Of a DNA stretch of 39,872 nt, positions 1 to 9,500 are shown piece by piece (within the stretch, counting starts at the first letter, position 1; each line of letters opens with the position of its first letter). The stretch is from Luminiphilus sp. Its GTDB lineage: Bacteria; Pseudomonadota; Gammaproteobacteria; Pseudomonadales; Halieaceae. Both the position numbers and the translations under genes were made by a program. The stretch lies in the NCBI GenBank assembly GCA_012270045.1, contig JAAXJC010000220.1, positions 1 through 39,872 of the forward strand. Direction: 5' to 3'. The notes below the pieces were generated by a model that saw only the letters and a program-made list of their open reading frames with translations, was not told the origin of the DNA and did no database searches.

Positions 1-222
1 ATCACCCGGGGACCAGCGCCAGTCCACGTTGGGACAACCGGCGCCAAAATCATTGACACAGGATTCGAAATTGATGCCCGCATCGAAGGCCGCGATGCCC
101 ACATCCCAGGTGGCGCCCACACCACCGTTGGCAACCACCGGCAGACTGGTCTGCTGCGCATGAACCGGCCCAAAGAAGGTGCTCAAACACCAGCAAAACA
201 AACATAAGAAAAACCGCTTCAC
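1..222 (-). CDS. Exported protein of unknown function, N-terminal part (runs off left edge)
   Basis: An open frame reads from a GTG at 220-222 to the left edge without a stop, giving 74 residues; an in-frame stop lies upstream and no other usual start codon intervenes. The product begins with a short basic stretch (MKRFF), a hydrophobic Leu/Phe/Cys core and a PVHA-QQ signal-peptidase site near residue 22, so it should be secreted. The mature part is rich in Gly, Asp and Trp and holds two cysteines in a short Gly-rich segment (ESCVNDFGAGCPN). The style recalls N-terminal regions of marine polysaccharide-acting enzymes, but that is an impression and I assign no family. The ribosome site is weak. 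The gene continues outside the window. Confidence 0.6.
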   Translation of the reverse strand, partial: MKRFFLCLFCWCLSTFFGPVHAQQTSLPVVANGGVGATWDVGIAAFDAGINFESCVNDFGAGCPNVDWRWSPGD

Positions 223-408
223 ACTCTCAACCCGCTGCGGCCCAAGCCAATTGCTGGGACCGGATTATTTGGATGGCATGGGAGGATATCTGCCGGCAGG
301 CCTTACCACCGGGCCCACAGATGACAGTAAAGCTGCGCAAGCCCTGCAGCGCCGCGACAACCGCCTCCCCCAGTGTTCAAGGATACGTTAGTAGGTGTTT
401 GAATCCCA

Positions 409-1857
409 TTACTTCCGGGCGAGGGGGAAAACCCAGTGGCCTGCGGCCACCACGGCAAGATTGACGACAAGCCCCACGGTGCCCGGGTGCAGACCCAGGG
501 GCATCCATCCCAGTGACCAACCGGCAATGGCGGTTACCAACCCCGCCAGCAGTCCCATCAGGATCGGCTTGGCCTGCAGGGATGGAAAGTTGACCCCCAG
601 ATAAAAAGCGGGCGCGACCTGCAGCAGGATTTCAAACTTCAGCACGAACAGGCGATATAAGGTGAGATCTTCCACCGTGGTAATCCAAATCAGGACCGCC
701 AGCACCGACCATACGAGCCACTGCCCCGCCCGGGCACATTCCCGATCACCGGCACCGGGACGCAGGTACGGGCGGTAGACATCTTTGGCAAAGATCGCCG
801 ACAGGGACAGCAGTGCCGAGTCGGCGGTGCTCATCAGGGCGGCGAGAATGGCGCCCAGGAGCAACGTCACCACGATCTGGCCCAGCCAGCCAGTGGCCAA
901 CACATCCCGCAGGATCAATACCATGACCTGGTCCGCGGCGCTTCCCTCCAGCCCGGGGTAGCGGGCAATGGCAACAAAACCCAGTGCCAACACCACCACT
1001 ACGGCAAAAAGGGGCAGCACCGCCATGCCGGCCAGTGACTTTTTCAGAATGTCAGCTGATCCCGCCGCATAGATGCGCTGTATCGCCTGGGGGTAAACCG
1101 AGGCACCCACGCCAATCAAAATAACAGTGGAGAACCAGGTGACGGCGCCCCGGCCCGAAGGGGGCTGTAATTTCCCGGGGGCGACCTCACGCAGTTCCGA
1201 AAAGGCGGTCAGCCAACCCCCCAGATCCCGGTGCACAATAACGGCAATCAGGATGAAACCTGTCAGCATCATTGCGCCCTGTATCGCGTCGGTCCACGCC
1301 ACGCTGCGCAAGCCACCCAGGGTGGAGTAGACCAACATGATGACAGCCAGCAGGACCACTCCCCAGACCCCATCCACCTGCCCACCGCTCAGCCCCTGCA
1401 CCACGTGCCCCATGACCTTGAGCTGGGCGAGCACGTAGTTCACCAGCACGACCATCAGGCAGACCACCACCAACGCCCCCAGTGCCCGGGAAGGAAACCG
1501 GAAAGCAATGTAATCGCTGGGGGTAACGAATTGCTTTTCCCTGGAGAGTCGATACAGCTGCGGCGCGAACAGCAGGTAGCCTGCCACCACGGCGATCATG
1601 CTGTGCAGGATGCTGAGCCAGGTAAATCCGGCCCGATAGGCCTGTCCCGTGAAACCAAACAGCGCATTGCCGCTGTATTGGGTGGCAAACAGGGTCAGCA
1701 TCAACACTCCCAGACCCATGCTGCGGCCGCCCAGGTAGTAGTCCGACAGGCTGTCGTCCCGTCGCCGGCTGCGGGCGAACCAACCCACCGCCAATACCGA
1801 GGTCAAATACACCGCAACGAAACCGAGGCTCCAGGACGCCAGGGGCAGACCCTGCAT
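409..1857 (-). CDS. Sodium:solute symporter (SSS family)
   Basis: A 482-residue polytopic membrane protein with about 13 predicted transmembrane segments and the SSS (PutP/PanF/SGLT) pattern: an early DYYLGGRSMG segment, a GNALFGFTGQAYRAG segment, STLGGLRSVAWTDAIQG in the fifth-sixth helix region, and an LMSTADSALLSLSAIFAKDVYRP segment split over the sodium-binding helix, whose Ser/Thr residues are typical. Family members couple sodium entry to uptake of small organic solutes; the substrate cannot be read from sequence. It starts 2 bp after the stop of a small membrane protein gene, so the two are probably translated together. The C-terminus is short and ends just after the last helix. Confidence 0.88.
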   Translation of the reverse strand: MQGLPLASWSLGFVAVYLTSVLAVGWFARSRRRDDSLSDYYLGGRSMGLGVLMLTLFATQYSGNALFGFTGQAYRAGFTWLSILHSMIAVVAGYLLFAPQLYRLSREKQFVTPSDYIAFRFPSRALGALVVVCLMVVLVNYVLAQLKVMGHVVQGLSGGQVDGVWGVVLLAVIMLVYSTLGGLRSVAWTDAIQGAMMLTGFILIAVIVHRDLGGWLTAFSELREVAPGKLQPPSGRGAVTWFSTVILIGVGASVYPQAIQRIYAAGSADILKKSLAGMAVLPLFAVVVVLALGFVAIARYPGLEGSAADQVMVLILRDVLATGWLGQIVVTLLLGAILAALMSTADSALLSLSAIFAKDVYRPYLRPGAGDRECARAGQWLVWSVLAVLIWITTVEDLTLYRLFVLKFEILLQVAPAFYLGVNFPSLQAKPILMGLLAGLVTAIAGWSLGWMPLGLHPGTVGLVVNLAVVAAGHWVFPLARK

Positions 1858-1859
1858 GC

Positions 1860-2072
1860 TCAGTCCCGATCCTCATCGGGCCAGGCGCCCAGGGCACCCC
1901 AGACCACCAGTCCCGCAAATAACCACGATGCCGCCAGGGAAACCCAAACCCAGTTGGGAACCAGCCAGCCGTCCAACGCGCTGTCACTGGGCCAGTACCA
2001 GGGAACACCTATGAACAGCACAAGCGCTACCAGCAGCAACCAGATTCCACGTTTTACAGACTGTCGCGGCAT
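1860..2072 (-). CDS. Small two-helix membrane protein paired with the symporter
   Basis: A 70-residue protein with a basic start (MPRQSVKRG), two hydrophobic helices (about residues 9-25 and 43-61) and an acidic end (WPDEDRD). Short two-helix proteins commonly precede SSS transporter genes (YhdT before PanF, YjcH before ActP are known cases), and this one lies 2 bp upstream of the symporter start in the same direction. I infer an accessory membrane role, perhaps in folding or stability of the carrier. No domain assignment is certain. It ends before the PsiE gene, 45 bp away. Confidence 0.72.
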   Translation of the reverse strand: MPRQSVKRGIWLLLVALVLFIGVPWYWPSDSALDGWLVPNWVWVSLAASWLFAGLVVWGALGAWPDEDRD

Positions 2073-2117
2073 AGAGACCGGGGCACCCCAGGACGCGCCA
2101 CGGGGGCGCTCGTGGGC

Positions 2118-2570
2118 TTAGTCTAGCGACTGGCGGTCACCGGCAGAACTTTTTTTGTTGGTGCGAAAACGCTCTGTCGCCCAGCTGAGCACGCCGTAGC
2201 CCACCGCCAACAGCAGCACAGCACCGGCCTCGAATACCAACTGGGTGGGCTCAAACTCTTTGCCCTGTAAAATAATCAGTCGGGTGATACCGGTAATTGC
2301 GATCAGTACCGGCAGCGTTACCGGCACGCTTTGGGTGGCATAGTAGGCACAGGCCATGCCCACCACCTCAAGGTAGATGAACAGCAGCAACAGGTCAGCC
2401 AGGCGCACGCTGCCTTCCCGGGAAAACTCAATTAATTCCATGGCAACGGCAACCATGGCCAATATGCCAATCAGCACCAGCACAAGACGCTCGCCCACAC
2501 TGAACAGGTTCAGGACCACGTGGTCAAAACCCGCCAGAAACCGATCTTCTTCCTTGTCCCGCTCGCTCAT
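2118..2570 (-). CDS. PsiE-family membrane protein
   Basis: A small inner-membrane protein of 150 residues with four hydrophobic helices and the PsiE (phosphate-starvation-inducible protein E) pattern: a charged N-terminus, an early VGERLVLVLIGILAM helix, a LLLLFIYLEVVGM helix, and an ITGITRLIIL helix followed by a charged loop. The frame extends upstream to 2603, but the ATG at 2568-2570 has a GGAG with a 7-base spacer and is the better start. PsiE proteins are induced by phosphate limitation in E. coli; their biochemical role is unknown. It stands alone between an oxidoreductase gene and the symporter pair. Confidence 0.82.
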   Translation of the reverse strand: MSERDKEEDRFLAGFDHVVLNLFSVGERLVLVLIGILAMVAVAMELIEFSREGSVRLADLLLLFIYLEVVGMACAYYATQSVPVTLPVLIAITGITRLIILQGKEFEPTQLVFEAGAVLLLAVGYGVLSWATERFRTNKKSSAGDRQSLD

Positions 2571-2692
2571 AACATTGCTCCACGACGCCATAGCCGGATG
2601 CACGGCACCGGCAGGTCTTGTGGAAAATACGCGAGAGTGGCCCGGGGGGATTACCTGACCCTGCCGGTGGCATCAGGCCGGCGCGGGACCCG

Positions 2693-3850
2693 TCAGCGAC
2701 GGGTACCGCCGTAAATCCAACGCCGCACTACCACGGGGTACAGGAAGCGGGTGACCAACCATCGGGGCACACGCCAGCGCCTGCCGGTGGCGGCATGCAG
2801 GGACAAGCCGTTGGGCTGGAGACCCAGTATCGAACCCCAGCGGGCAGCGGGTGGATCAAACCGGGCCGACGGCGGTCGATCGGCGATCCTGTCGACAATG
2901 TTCCGACACAGGATCCGGTAGGCCCAGTTGCGTGCCGAGCAGCGCAAGGGATCCGTGGCCGCAACATCACCGATGGCAAAAATCCGCTGATACCCGGGAA
3001 CGTTCAGATGGACATCGGTGGGCACAAAACCCTGGGCATCCAGCATGTCCCGGGGCAAAAAGGCCGTATGGGGACGCAGCTTGCCGGTGGTCCAGATGAT
3101 CAGGTCCGCCGGGATATCCGGGGTGCCGTCGGCAAACCGCAGTACCCCTCCGGCCATCTGACAGAGCTCGGCATCGGCGGGCAGCTGTGCACGGCTACCG
3201 GTCACCAGGGACACGCCCTGTTGCAGCAACTGGTCGCGGTGATGGCGACGGGTGGCATCGGCGTAACCGGGCAGGGGCAGCGAGTCCGACAGGCACAGGG
3301 TCACCGCCTTCCCGGGATAGCGCCGTTTCAGGTTGAAGGCCGTGCTGGTGCCGCAGGGCCCGCCCCCCACGACGGCGATGGTATCGGCGGCCGCCACCGA
3401 TGCCACCTGTGCTGCCAGTCGCTGCTCGATGCCGTCTGCCGTGTCGAGATCATCGTCGCGCCAGAATCCGTTGCCCACGCCGGTGGCGATAACCAGATAA
3501 TCCCAGGCCAACCTGATCTGGTCGCCGCCAGGGTTCAGCACCGTAACCGACCGGCCCTCGGAATCCACCGCCGTGGCCTTGCCATGGATGATTTCGATGT
3601 CTGCCAATCGGCGCAGCTTGTGCAACGGCAGCAGGTAATCCCGGCGCCAGCTGGCATGTTCGGCCAACCTGTGACCCAGCTCCTGGCCACTGACCAAAAA
3701 CGGTTTGGTGGTGACGCAGACCACCCGGCAACTTTTGGGCAGGTGCGCGGCAGTGAGAACACCGGTATCCCCCATGCCGAGAATAAGCACCGTGGGTTGG
3801 GCCGACCCGCTGTCGCCCCCAGGCGCGAGATTTTGCCGACCCATGCTCAC
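2693..3850 (-). CDS. FAD/NAD(P)-dependent oxidoreductase (NDH-2/AIF-like)
   Basis: A 385-residue flavoprotein of the pyridine nucleotide-disulfide oxidoreductase superfamily. The FAD-binding GxGxxG is GMGDTG at residues 25-30, the NAD(P)-binding motif is GGGPCG in the middle, an ATG motif (VIATGVG) precedes it, and the second FAD contact is IFAIGDVAATD near residue 315. No redox-active CxxC is visible, so it is closer to type-II NADH dehydrogenases and AIF-like reductases than to disulfide reductases. The C-terminal tail is basic and could sit on the membrane. The start is GTG, only 4 bp after the stop of the vinyl-reductase-like gene; the two are very likely co-translated. Its electron acceptor is unknown. 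Confidence 0.82.
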   Translation of the reverse strand: MSMGRQNLAPGGDSGSAQPTVLILGMGDTGVLTAAHLPKSCRVVCVTTKPFLVSGQELGHRLAEHASWRRDYLLPLHKLRRLADIEIIHGKATAVDSEGRSVTVLNPGGDQIRLAWDYLVIATGVGNGFWRDDDLDTADGIEQRLAAQVASVAAADTIAVVGGGPCGTSTAFNLKRRYPGKAVTLCLSDSLPLPGYADATRRHHRDQLLQQGVSLVTGSRAQLPADAELCQMAGGVLRFADGTPDIPADLIIWTTGKLRPHTAFLPRDMLDAQGFVPTDVHLNVPGYQRIFAIGDVAATDPLRCSARNWAYRILCRNIVDRIADRPPSARFDPPAARWGSILGLQPNGLSLHAATGRRWRVPRWLVTRFLYPVVVRRWIYGGTRR

Positions 3851-3854
3851 CGCA

Positions 3855-4808
3855 TCAAAACAGTTTGTGCTCGCCCAGTTGCACGCTGTGGTGACCGGCG
3901 AGAATGGCGCGATAGCAATCCGCCAGGGAACGGGAACCCGTTTCCGGGGTCAAGTCCGCCCGGTAGCTGGCCGTCTCCTCGGACCACAGCAGCATGGATT
4001 CGGTGGCGTAGAAATGGGCAATACGCAAAAATTCTGCCCGGTCACGCAGACGGCGGGAGACAGTACCAAAGGGGGTAAGCAGCGCTGCCAGGGCCAGGAA
4101 CAGGCCCGCTGGCAGGGACCGCACCCGCACCGGTTTGCCCATCAAATCACCCAGCATCTCGGCCTGCTGCCGTGGCGTTATCGCGGGACCGGGGCCTCCC
4201 ACAGGCAGCATCGAACCGGCGCTGTCGGGGTCTGCCAAGCGCTCCGTCATGTACGCCGCCAGATCCTGCTCGGCTATGGGTTTACAGGCTGTTTGTGTGC
4301 CGTTGCCGAATACAAAAAAAGGCTTGCCGTCCCGGACCCGCTCGATCTGGCCTGACAGGGATTTGAAGAAGGCGGTCGCTCTGACAATGGTCCAGGGCAC
4401 ACCGGATTGTTGCAGGGCCGCTTCAAAGCGCAGCTTTTCCCGCTGGAAAGCCAGCCTCGGTTTTTGCACACAGATAGCCGACAGCAGCAAAAAGCGAGTA
4501 GCACCCCAATGCTGAGCCGCCGCCAGCACCTCCATATTGGCATCGTATTCAACGCGGCGGGCATCATCAGGACCACCGGTGCGGCTGGCCAGGCAGGACA
4601 CCACCAGGGAGCATGCTTTGAGATCCGCAAACCAGGACCCAGAGCCTGTTAACTCAGCGCGCACGAGTTCAAGGTCGGGGTGCTCGAGATGCCAATCACT
4701 GTCGGGGCGCAGCAAGGCGACCACCTGATAGCCCTGGCGCAACAGTTCGGCGACCACATGGCTGCCAATATAGCCACTGGCACCGGCGACCAGGACGCGG
4801 GCAGCCAC
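3855..4808 (-). CDS. Divinyl chlorophyllide 8-vinyl-reductase (BciA/DVR)-like NAD(P)H-binding protein
   Basis: A 317-residue atypical short-chain dehydrogenase. The Rossmann motif GASGYIG is at residues 9-15. The central part carries the segments I recognise from BciA/DVR enzymes: SCLASRTGGPDDA, LLSAICVQKPRLAFQ, AFFKSLSGQ, a GNGTQTACKPI segment, PVGGPGPAITPRQQ, and a late YATESMLLW segment. BciA reduces the 8-vinyl group of (bacterio)chlorophyllide precursors with NADPH. The GTG start has a GGGAG upstream. No other bacteriochlorophyll or carotenoid gene is in the window, so either photosynthesis genes lie elsewhere (bciA is often outside the main cluster) or the protein acts on another substrate. 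Family membership is firm; the reaction is inferred. Confidence 0.8.
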   Translation of the reverse strand: MAARVLVAGASGYIGSHVVAELLRQGYQVVALLRPDSDWHLEHPDLELVRAELTGSGSWFADLKACSLVVSCLASRTGGPDDARRVEYDANMEVLAAAQHWGATRFLLLSAICVQKPRLAFQREKLRFEAALQQSGVPWTIVRATAFFKSLSGQIERVRDGKPFFVFGNGTQTACKPIAEQDLAAYMTERLADPDSAGSMLPVGGPGPAITPRQQAEMLGDLMGKPVRVRSLPAGLFLALAALLTPFGTVSRRLRDRAEFLRIAHFYATESMLLWSEETASYRADLTPETGSRSLADCYRAILAGHHSVQLGEHKLF

Positions 4809-5019
4809 CTCAGTCCTGCTCCCAACCCTGCATAGCCAGCCAGGGGCCGATCATGGGCGCCAAAAAGTGGTGGCCAGAAAAGTAATGGGGGATACGGCGG
4901 TTGCAAGCGCGCGTTGACGGCCAACGGGGACCGACAGCGGTGACACGATGATGATGCGGTTGGCGGCACAGGAGGGGCGCTTGTTGATGCATGGTCATCA
5001 CCCCGGACAGCCTCGTAAG

Positions 5020-6459
5020 CTACACCTGCTCACCGGGAGAGAGTGACTCATCCCGATCAGCGAGGGTCTGCAGGTGCGCCTCGTGTTGGCGACGGTCAAT
5101 ACGGTAAAAACCGATGGCAATCAGCATGATCCCCCACAACAGGTACTGGCTGGGTACCAGCAACGCCCCCAAATTCCAGAGGGTTTCGGGTTCAACATCA
5201 CTGGGTGCGGCGCCTTTGGGAAAGGCAACCAGTTGTAACAACAGTCCGGCGATGAAAGTGCCGATACCCTGGTTGGCCTTTCGGATGAACGTCAGGGCGG
5301 CAAAAAAGACACCTTCGTTTCTGCGCCCGGTTTTGACCTCAGCCTGTTCCACAAGGTCGGCGATCATGGATCCAGAGACAGCCTGCATGGCGATGATCAA
5401 ACCCAGATCAATGGTTTGCAGGGTCAGCAGCATGGGGAACAGGCGGGGGTCACCGTTTTCAGGCAGCCAGCCCAAAAGCCGTAGCACCACCGCCGCCGGC
5501 TGCAGCAGAAAAGCAACCGCCCCCAGGGTGATTACCGCCCGTTTTTTGCCCAGCCTTCGGGCAACACGGGGCGCAACCAGCAGGCCCAGTACGGCGGAAA
5601 CGACCACCATCGCGGTCCAGTAAAAAATCTGCAGGGAAGAAAACTCCCAGAAATAGGTGAGCATCAGGAAGGTCAGGGCAGCCGTCAGACCCGCCGCCGC
5701 GGCACTGGCCATACCCGAGATAAACAGGGCCATGAAACTTCTATCGAGGAGCAGCTCCAGCATCTCCCGAAATATGTCGCTGATCTTTTTGGTGGGTCGC
5801 GGGGGAAAGTCAGTGATCTGGACCCGGCCCTGGGTACCCAGCGCCGACACCAGTATCACCACAAACATCAGGACCCCGGCCAACTGGCCATAAGTCTCAT
5901 AGCCGTCGCGATTCAGGGTGCCGACGGGATACTGCTCCGTGGGCACCAGTAACAGGCCGAACATCACCACCGCCAGAGACGCGCCACCGGCCCAGCCAAA
6001 GAAATGACGCCAGGCCTGAACCGTGGTGCGTTCGTCATAGTCCTGGGTGAGTTCGGGCATAAACGCGGAACTGGGCGTTTCAAAAAATGTGATCAGGGTT
6101 CTGATCAGGATGGCAAAGCCCAACAAATAGAAAAACAGACCCTGGCTGCCCCAGTCCGGGGGCTGCCACAGCAGGTAATAACACAGGGCGACCGGCAGGG
6201 CGCTGGCATACATGAAAGGGTGTCGCCGGCCCAGCCGACTGCGGGTGTTGTCGGACCAGTAGCCGACAATGGGGTCGCTGACCGCATCCACCAGCAGCGC
6301 GATCAGCAGGGCGGTGCCCGCCAGAGCCGGCTCCAGTCCGACCACCGTGCCGTAGAACAACAACAGAAAATAGGCAAAACCGTTGTCCTTGATGCCATAG
6401 GCCACCGAACCCAGACCGTAGGCCAGCTTTACCCGCAGCGGCAGCGCATTCGCGCTCAC
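5020..6459 (-). CDS. GPH-family (MelB-type) sugar/cation symporter
   Basis: A 479-residue, about 12-helix carrier of the glycoside-pentoside-hexuronide:cation symporter family. The start region LPLRVKLAYGLGSVAYGIKDN, a DAVSDPIVGYWSDNTRSRLGRRHPF segment (the conserved acidic and basic residues after helix 2) and a FFETPSSAFMPELTQDYDERT segment are typical. The frame extends to a TTG at 6525, but the GTG at 6457-6459 gives the usual N-terminus of the family and has a purine-rich stretch 7 bases upstream, so I prefer it. Substrates of the marine members are mostly unknown sugars or sugar acids. It is followed by about 210 bp without a clear gene before the vinyl-reductase-like gene. Confidence 0.83.
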   Translation of the reverse strand: MSANALPLRVKLAYGLGSVAYGIKDNGFAYFLLLFYGTVVGLEPALAGTALLIALLVDAVSDPIVGYWSDNTRSRLGRRHPFMYASALPVALCYYLLWQPPDWGSQGLFFYLLGFAILIRTLITFFETPSSAFMPELTQDYDERTTVQAWRHFFGWAGGASLAVVMFGLLLVPTEQYPVGTLNRDGYETYGQLAGVLMFVVILVSALGTQGRVQITDFPPRPTKKISDIFREMLELLLDRSFMALFISGMASAAAAGLTAALTFLMLTYFWEFSSLQIFYWTAMVVVSAVLGLLVAPRVARRLGKKRAVITLGAVAFLLQPAAVVLRLLGWLPENGDPRLFPMLLTLQTIDLGLIIAMQAVSGSMIADLVEQAEVKTGRRNEGVFFAALTFIRKANQGIGTFIAGLLLQLVAFPKGAAPSDVEPETLWNLGALLVPSQYLLWGIMLIAIGFYRIDRRQHEAHLQTLADRDESLSPGEQV

Positions 6460-6617
6460 AGGGTTGCCCCGCTCCAGGGGGTCACGGACCCATGGCCGGA
6501 GCAGTACCCGCCTGTTGTCTGGCAATTGCTTTTCGGTATGTCGCCCAAGGCGTGCACCTTTATTATTGAGACCAGCCCCCGGTCAATGGGGAGAGCCTGA
6601 ACACTATCCGTTAAAAC

Positions 6618-7250
6618 CTACATCATGAATAGGTCGCGAACCGTATCCCTGCTGCGATAGGCCTCATCCCAGCGTCGCAATTCGGTCCTGTTGCCCAGCA
6701 GATCAGTGTCGGTAAAACGCATGAACTGTAGGAAAGCAGCGAGGGTGCAGTCCGCGGTGCTTGGGGCCTGCCCTGAAAGAAACGGCCGGCCGTCGGCCAA
6801 CAGGGTATTGACCCAGTCAAAGCCGGGCTGGATACGCTGGGCCAATTCCGCCGCCCGCTCCGGTTCCGGCGGTAAGCCCAGGGGTGATTTCTGGCAATGC
6901 ACATACCAGGCAAGATCGAAAGTGATACGCACTTCCACCGTGCGCTCGATATTCCGGGCCACCGCCATGGCCTCGGGGTCATCGGGTAGCAGGCGCGGGC
7001 CGGGAACAGCAGCTTCAAGGTAATCAATGATCGACAGGGATTCGGTGATGAAGGTACCGGACGCCAACTCGAGTACCGGCAGGGTACCCCAGGGGTTGCG
7101 CGCCAGGTGCGCCTCCTCACGGTGTTTGCCCTTCAGTGTATTGACGATGATCCGTTCAATGTCAAAGGCGCAGCCCAGGGCCTCCCGCTCAGCGAGATAC
7201 AGGGTGACACGCATGGGGTTGGGTGCCAGGGGTACGGTGTAAAGCTTCAT
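6618..7250 (-). CDS. Glutathione S-transferase family protein
   Basis: A 210-residue two-domain cytosolic GST. The thioredoxin-like N-terminal domain begins MKLYTVPLAPNPMRV and includes the cis-proline segment NPWGTLPVLEL and the glutathione gamma-glutamyl contact TESLSIIDYLE (Glu-Ser pair). The helical C-terminal domain holds the N-capping/hydrophobic-staple segment (PSTADCTLAAFLQF). GSTs conjugate glutathione or act as thiol-dependent isomerases or peroxidases; the class and substrate are unclear. The ATG has an AGGAG 9 bases upstream. It follows the molybdenum hydroxylase genes with a 39-bp gap on the same strand, possibly the end of that transcript. Confidence 0.87.
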   Translation of the reverse strand: MKLYTVPLAPNPMRVTLYLAEREALGCAFDIERIIVNTLKGKHREEAHLARNPWGTLPVLELASGTFITESLSIIDYLEAAVPGPRLLPDDPEAMAVARNIERTVEVRITFDLAWYVHCQKSPLGLPPEPERAAELAQRIQPGFDWVNTLLADGRPFLSGQAPSTADCTLAAFLQFMRFTDTDLLGNRTELRRWDEAYRSRDTVRDLFMM

Positions 7251-7289
7251 CGGAAGAGGCTCCTGTGGGCGCTGTTACAAACGCCGAAT

Positions 7290-9500
7290 CTAGACAATAC
7301 GGAAGCCCTGCCGGCTGATGGGCAGACTCCTGATGCGTTGTCCGCACGCGGCAAAGACGGCATTGCAGACAGCGGGCGCAAGGGGCGGCAGGGCGGGCTC
7401 CCCGGCACCGGATGGCGGGAAATCCGAGGACAAAAATGTCACGCTGATGTCCGGGCGCTGGGGTAACCGCAGCAAGTCATACTGGTCGAAATTACGCTGC
7501 TGGACAGCACCCTCGCGAATGCTGATACGTTGATTGGCGAGGGCGCTGAGGCCATCCACCACGCTGCCCTGGAACTGGTTCTCAGCGCCACTCAGGTTGA
7601 CAATTTGCCCGAGATCAGCCGCCGCCCAGACCTTGTGCACAGTGACGCCCTTGCGTTCATCAACAGACACCTCGGCAACTTCGGCCACATGACCGGCGTG
7701 ACTGAAATAGAAGCCCAGTCCCAGGCCCCGGTTCTCGGGCAGCGCCCGGCCCCAGCCCGCCGCCCGGGTAACCGCCTCGATAACCGCCCTGGCCCGGCCG
7801 GTATGCAATCGGCCCAGATTGCCATCCTCGTACCACTTGTCTTCGCCCAGGGTAGTCATCAGGAATTCCCGGTGATCCCGGTTGGCGGCCAGCGCCAATT
7901 CGTGCAGGAAGCTCTGCTCGGCAAAGGCATAGACGTTGGATTCCGGCGCCCGCCAGGCGCCAGTGGGGGTCACCGAATGAACCAGGCTTTGGGTGACGTG
8001 GACGTTGGCGAGTACTCGATCGGGGAAATCTTTGTTGCGATAGCCGGCACCGTAGTTGGCCTTGTCGCCGTCGGCGGAGGCAGACACCACATGGTTGCGC
8101 CAGGCCACCAGTTCGCCCTGATCAGAGAGAGCACCCTCCAGGCGGTAGTAGGTGGGTGCCCGATAAAAATCGAAGGCCATGTCATCCTCGCGCATCCACT
8201 GCAGCTTGACCGGCTTGCCCACCCGTTGGCTGATCAGCGCCGCCTCCCTGACATACTCGTTGGACAGGCGCCTCCCAAAACCGCCACCACCGCGAACCTG
8301 GTGCACACGGATATTTCCGGCCGGTAGATCCAGCAACTTGCCCAGGGTTATCTGGGCGAAGCCCGGGGTTTGGCTGGATGTCCAGACCTCGGCCCGGTCC
8401 CCGCTGACATGGGCGACACAGCCCTGGGGCTCGAGTTGGGCGTGGGATATGAACTCGGTCAGGTACTGGGCACTGAGCACGCTGGCGGCACTGGCAAAGG
8501 CTCGATCGGGGTCACCCGTTCGCACCAACTCCCGATCACCCTGAACCTGCTCCATGGCCTTGACGGCCTGGGACTCAATGGCCGCGGAATCATCCCGGGA
8601 GGCCCCGGCGGTATCCCATTGCACTTGCAGGGAGCGCCGGGCCTTGAAGGCCGCCCAGGTGTTGGTCGCCACAATGGCAACGCCCCCGGCCACATGGGTG
8701 CTGTTGCGAAGGTCGAACACCGGGGGCACCGCATCCCCCTTGATGAGGAACGCATCAAGTACACCCGGGAGGTTTTTAACGGCGTCAAGGTTTGCGCTGC
8801 TGGGCGTGCCACCCGGCTGGGGACACTTCACATAGGTCGCGTACACCATGTCCGGAACCACCACGTCGATGCCGAACAGGGAATGGCCACGGACAATATC
8901 CTCGGCAGCCGCGTTGACGACACGGTTGCCCAGCAGGCGATACTCCGCCGAATCCTTGAGGGTCACCTCGCCCTCCCCCGGCACCGGCTGCTGGGCCGCC
9001 AGCGCCGCCAGCTCGCCGAAGCTGGCGCGGCGTCCGGTCGCCCCATGCACCACCTGCCCGGGCTCGGTGGTCAGCTGCTCCCGGGGCAGCTGCCAGCTCG
9101 CAGCCGCCGCGCGCAACAGCATTTCCCTGGCCGTCGCGCCCATGGTGCGCAGTTCGTTCCAGCGGTTGCGCACCGACAGGGAGCCACCGGCAAACTGGGC
9201 GCCGTAACGCTGGGGATCCACAGGTGCGGCGATCACCTCAACCGAGGCCCAGTCCGCGTCCAGTTCTTCGGCAACAATCATCGGTAATGACGTGTTGACG
9301 CCCTGGCCGACATCCGGATTGGGGGCAGAGATAAGGACGCGGCCGTCCTCGTGAATCACTATGTAGGGATTGAGCTCGCCCTCCGGCGCAGGCTGCGCCA
9401 TCGCGACCATGTACAAGCCCTGCCCCGTGACGGCCAGTCCAAAACCAGACCAGCGAATGAAGTCGCGGCGATTAACCGTGCTGAATTCACCGAGGGTCAT
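7290..9500 (-). CDS. Molybdopterin-binding catalytic subunit of a periplasmic xanthine dehydrogenase-family hydroxylase (isoquinoline 1-oxidoreductase beta type)
   Basis: A 736-residue large subunit. The N-terminus has a twin-arginine motif NRRDFIR at residues 10-16 followed by a hydrophobic stretch ending AMAQP, so the folded enzyme is probably exported by Tat. The molybdopterin-binding segments include [16 protein letters not shown], a [14 protein letters not shown] loop and the C-terminal [17 protein letters not shown], which keeps the catalytic glutamate of the family. These enzymes hydroxylate N-heterocycles or oxidise aldehydes with water as oxygen source. The gene overlaps the [2Fe-2S] subunit gene by 4 bp (ATGA). 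No cytochrome c partner is in the window, so the electron route is unknown. The substrate is not predictable. Confidence 0.88.
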   Translation of the reverse strand: MTLGEFSTVNRRDFIRWSGFGLAVTGQGLYMVAMAQPAPEGELNPYIVIHEDGRVLISAPNPDVGQGVNTSLPMIVAEELDADWASVEVIAAPVDPQRYGAQFAGGSLSVRNRWNELRTMGATAREMLLRAAAASWQLPREQLTTEPGQVVHGATGRRASFGELAALAAQQPVPGEGEVTLKDSAEYRLLGNRVVNAAAEDIVRGHSLFGIDVVVPDMVYATYVKCPQPGGTPSSANLDAVKNLPGVLDAFLIKGDAVPPVFDLRNSTHVAGGVAIVATNTWAAFKARRSLQVQWDTAGASRDDSAAIESQAVKAMEQVQGDRELVRTGDPDRAFASAASVLSAQYLTEFISHAQLEPQGCVAHVSGDRAEVWTSSQTPGFAQITLGKLLDLPAGNIRVHQVRGGGGFGRRLSNEYVREAALISQRVGKPVKLQWMREDDMAFDFYRAPTYYRLEGALSDQGELVAWRNHVVSASADGDKANYGAGYRNKDFPDRVLANVHVTQSLVHSVTPTGAWRAPESNVYAFAEQSFLHELALAANRDHREFLMTTLGEDKWYEDGNLGRLHTGRARAVIEAVTRAAGWGRALPENRGLGLGFYFSHAGHVAEVAEVSVDERKGVTVHKVWAAADLGQIVNLSGAENQFQGSVVDGLSALANQRISIREGAVQQRNFDQYDLLRLPQRPDISVTFLSSDFPPSGAGEPALPPLAPAVCNAVFAACGQRIRSLPISRQGFRIV

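Noticed and set aside
4810-5001. 63-residue minus-strand frame upstream of the vinyl-reductase-like gene
   Set aside because: His/Pro/Arg-rich, no domain and no clear ribosome site; it ends just before the downstream GTG but cannot be supported as a gene.
2080-6525. Possible genomic island or phage insertion
   Set aside because: No integrase, transposase, tRNA or direct-repeat border, and base composition matches the rest.
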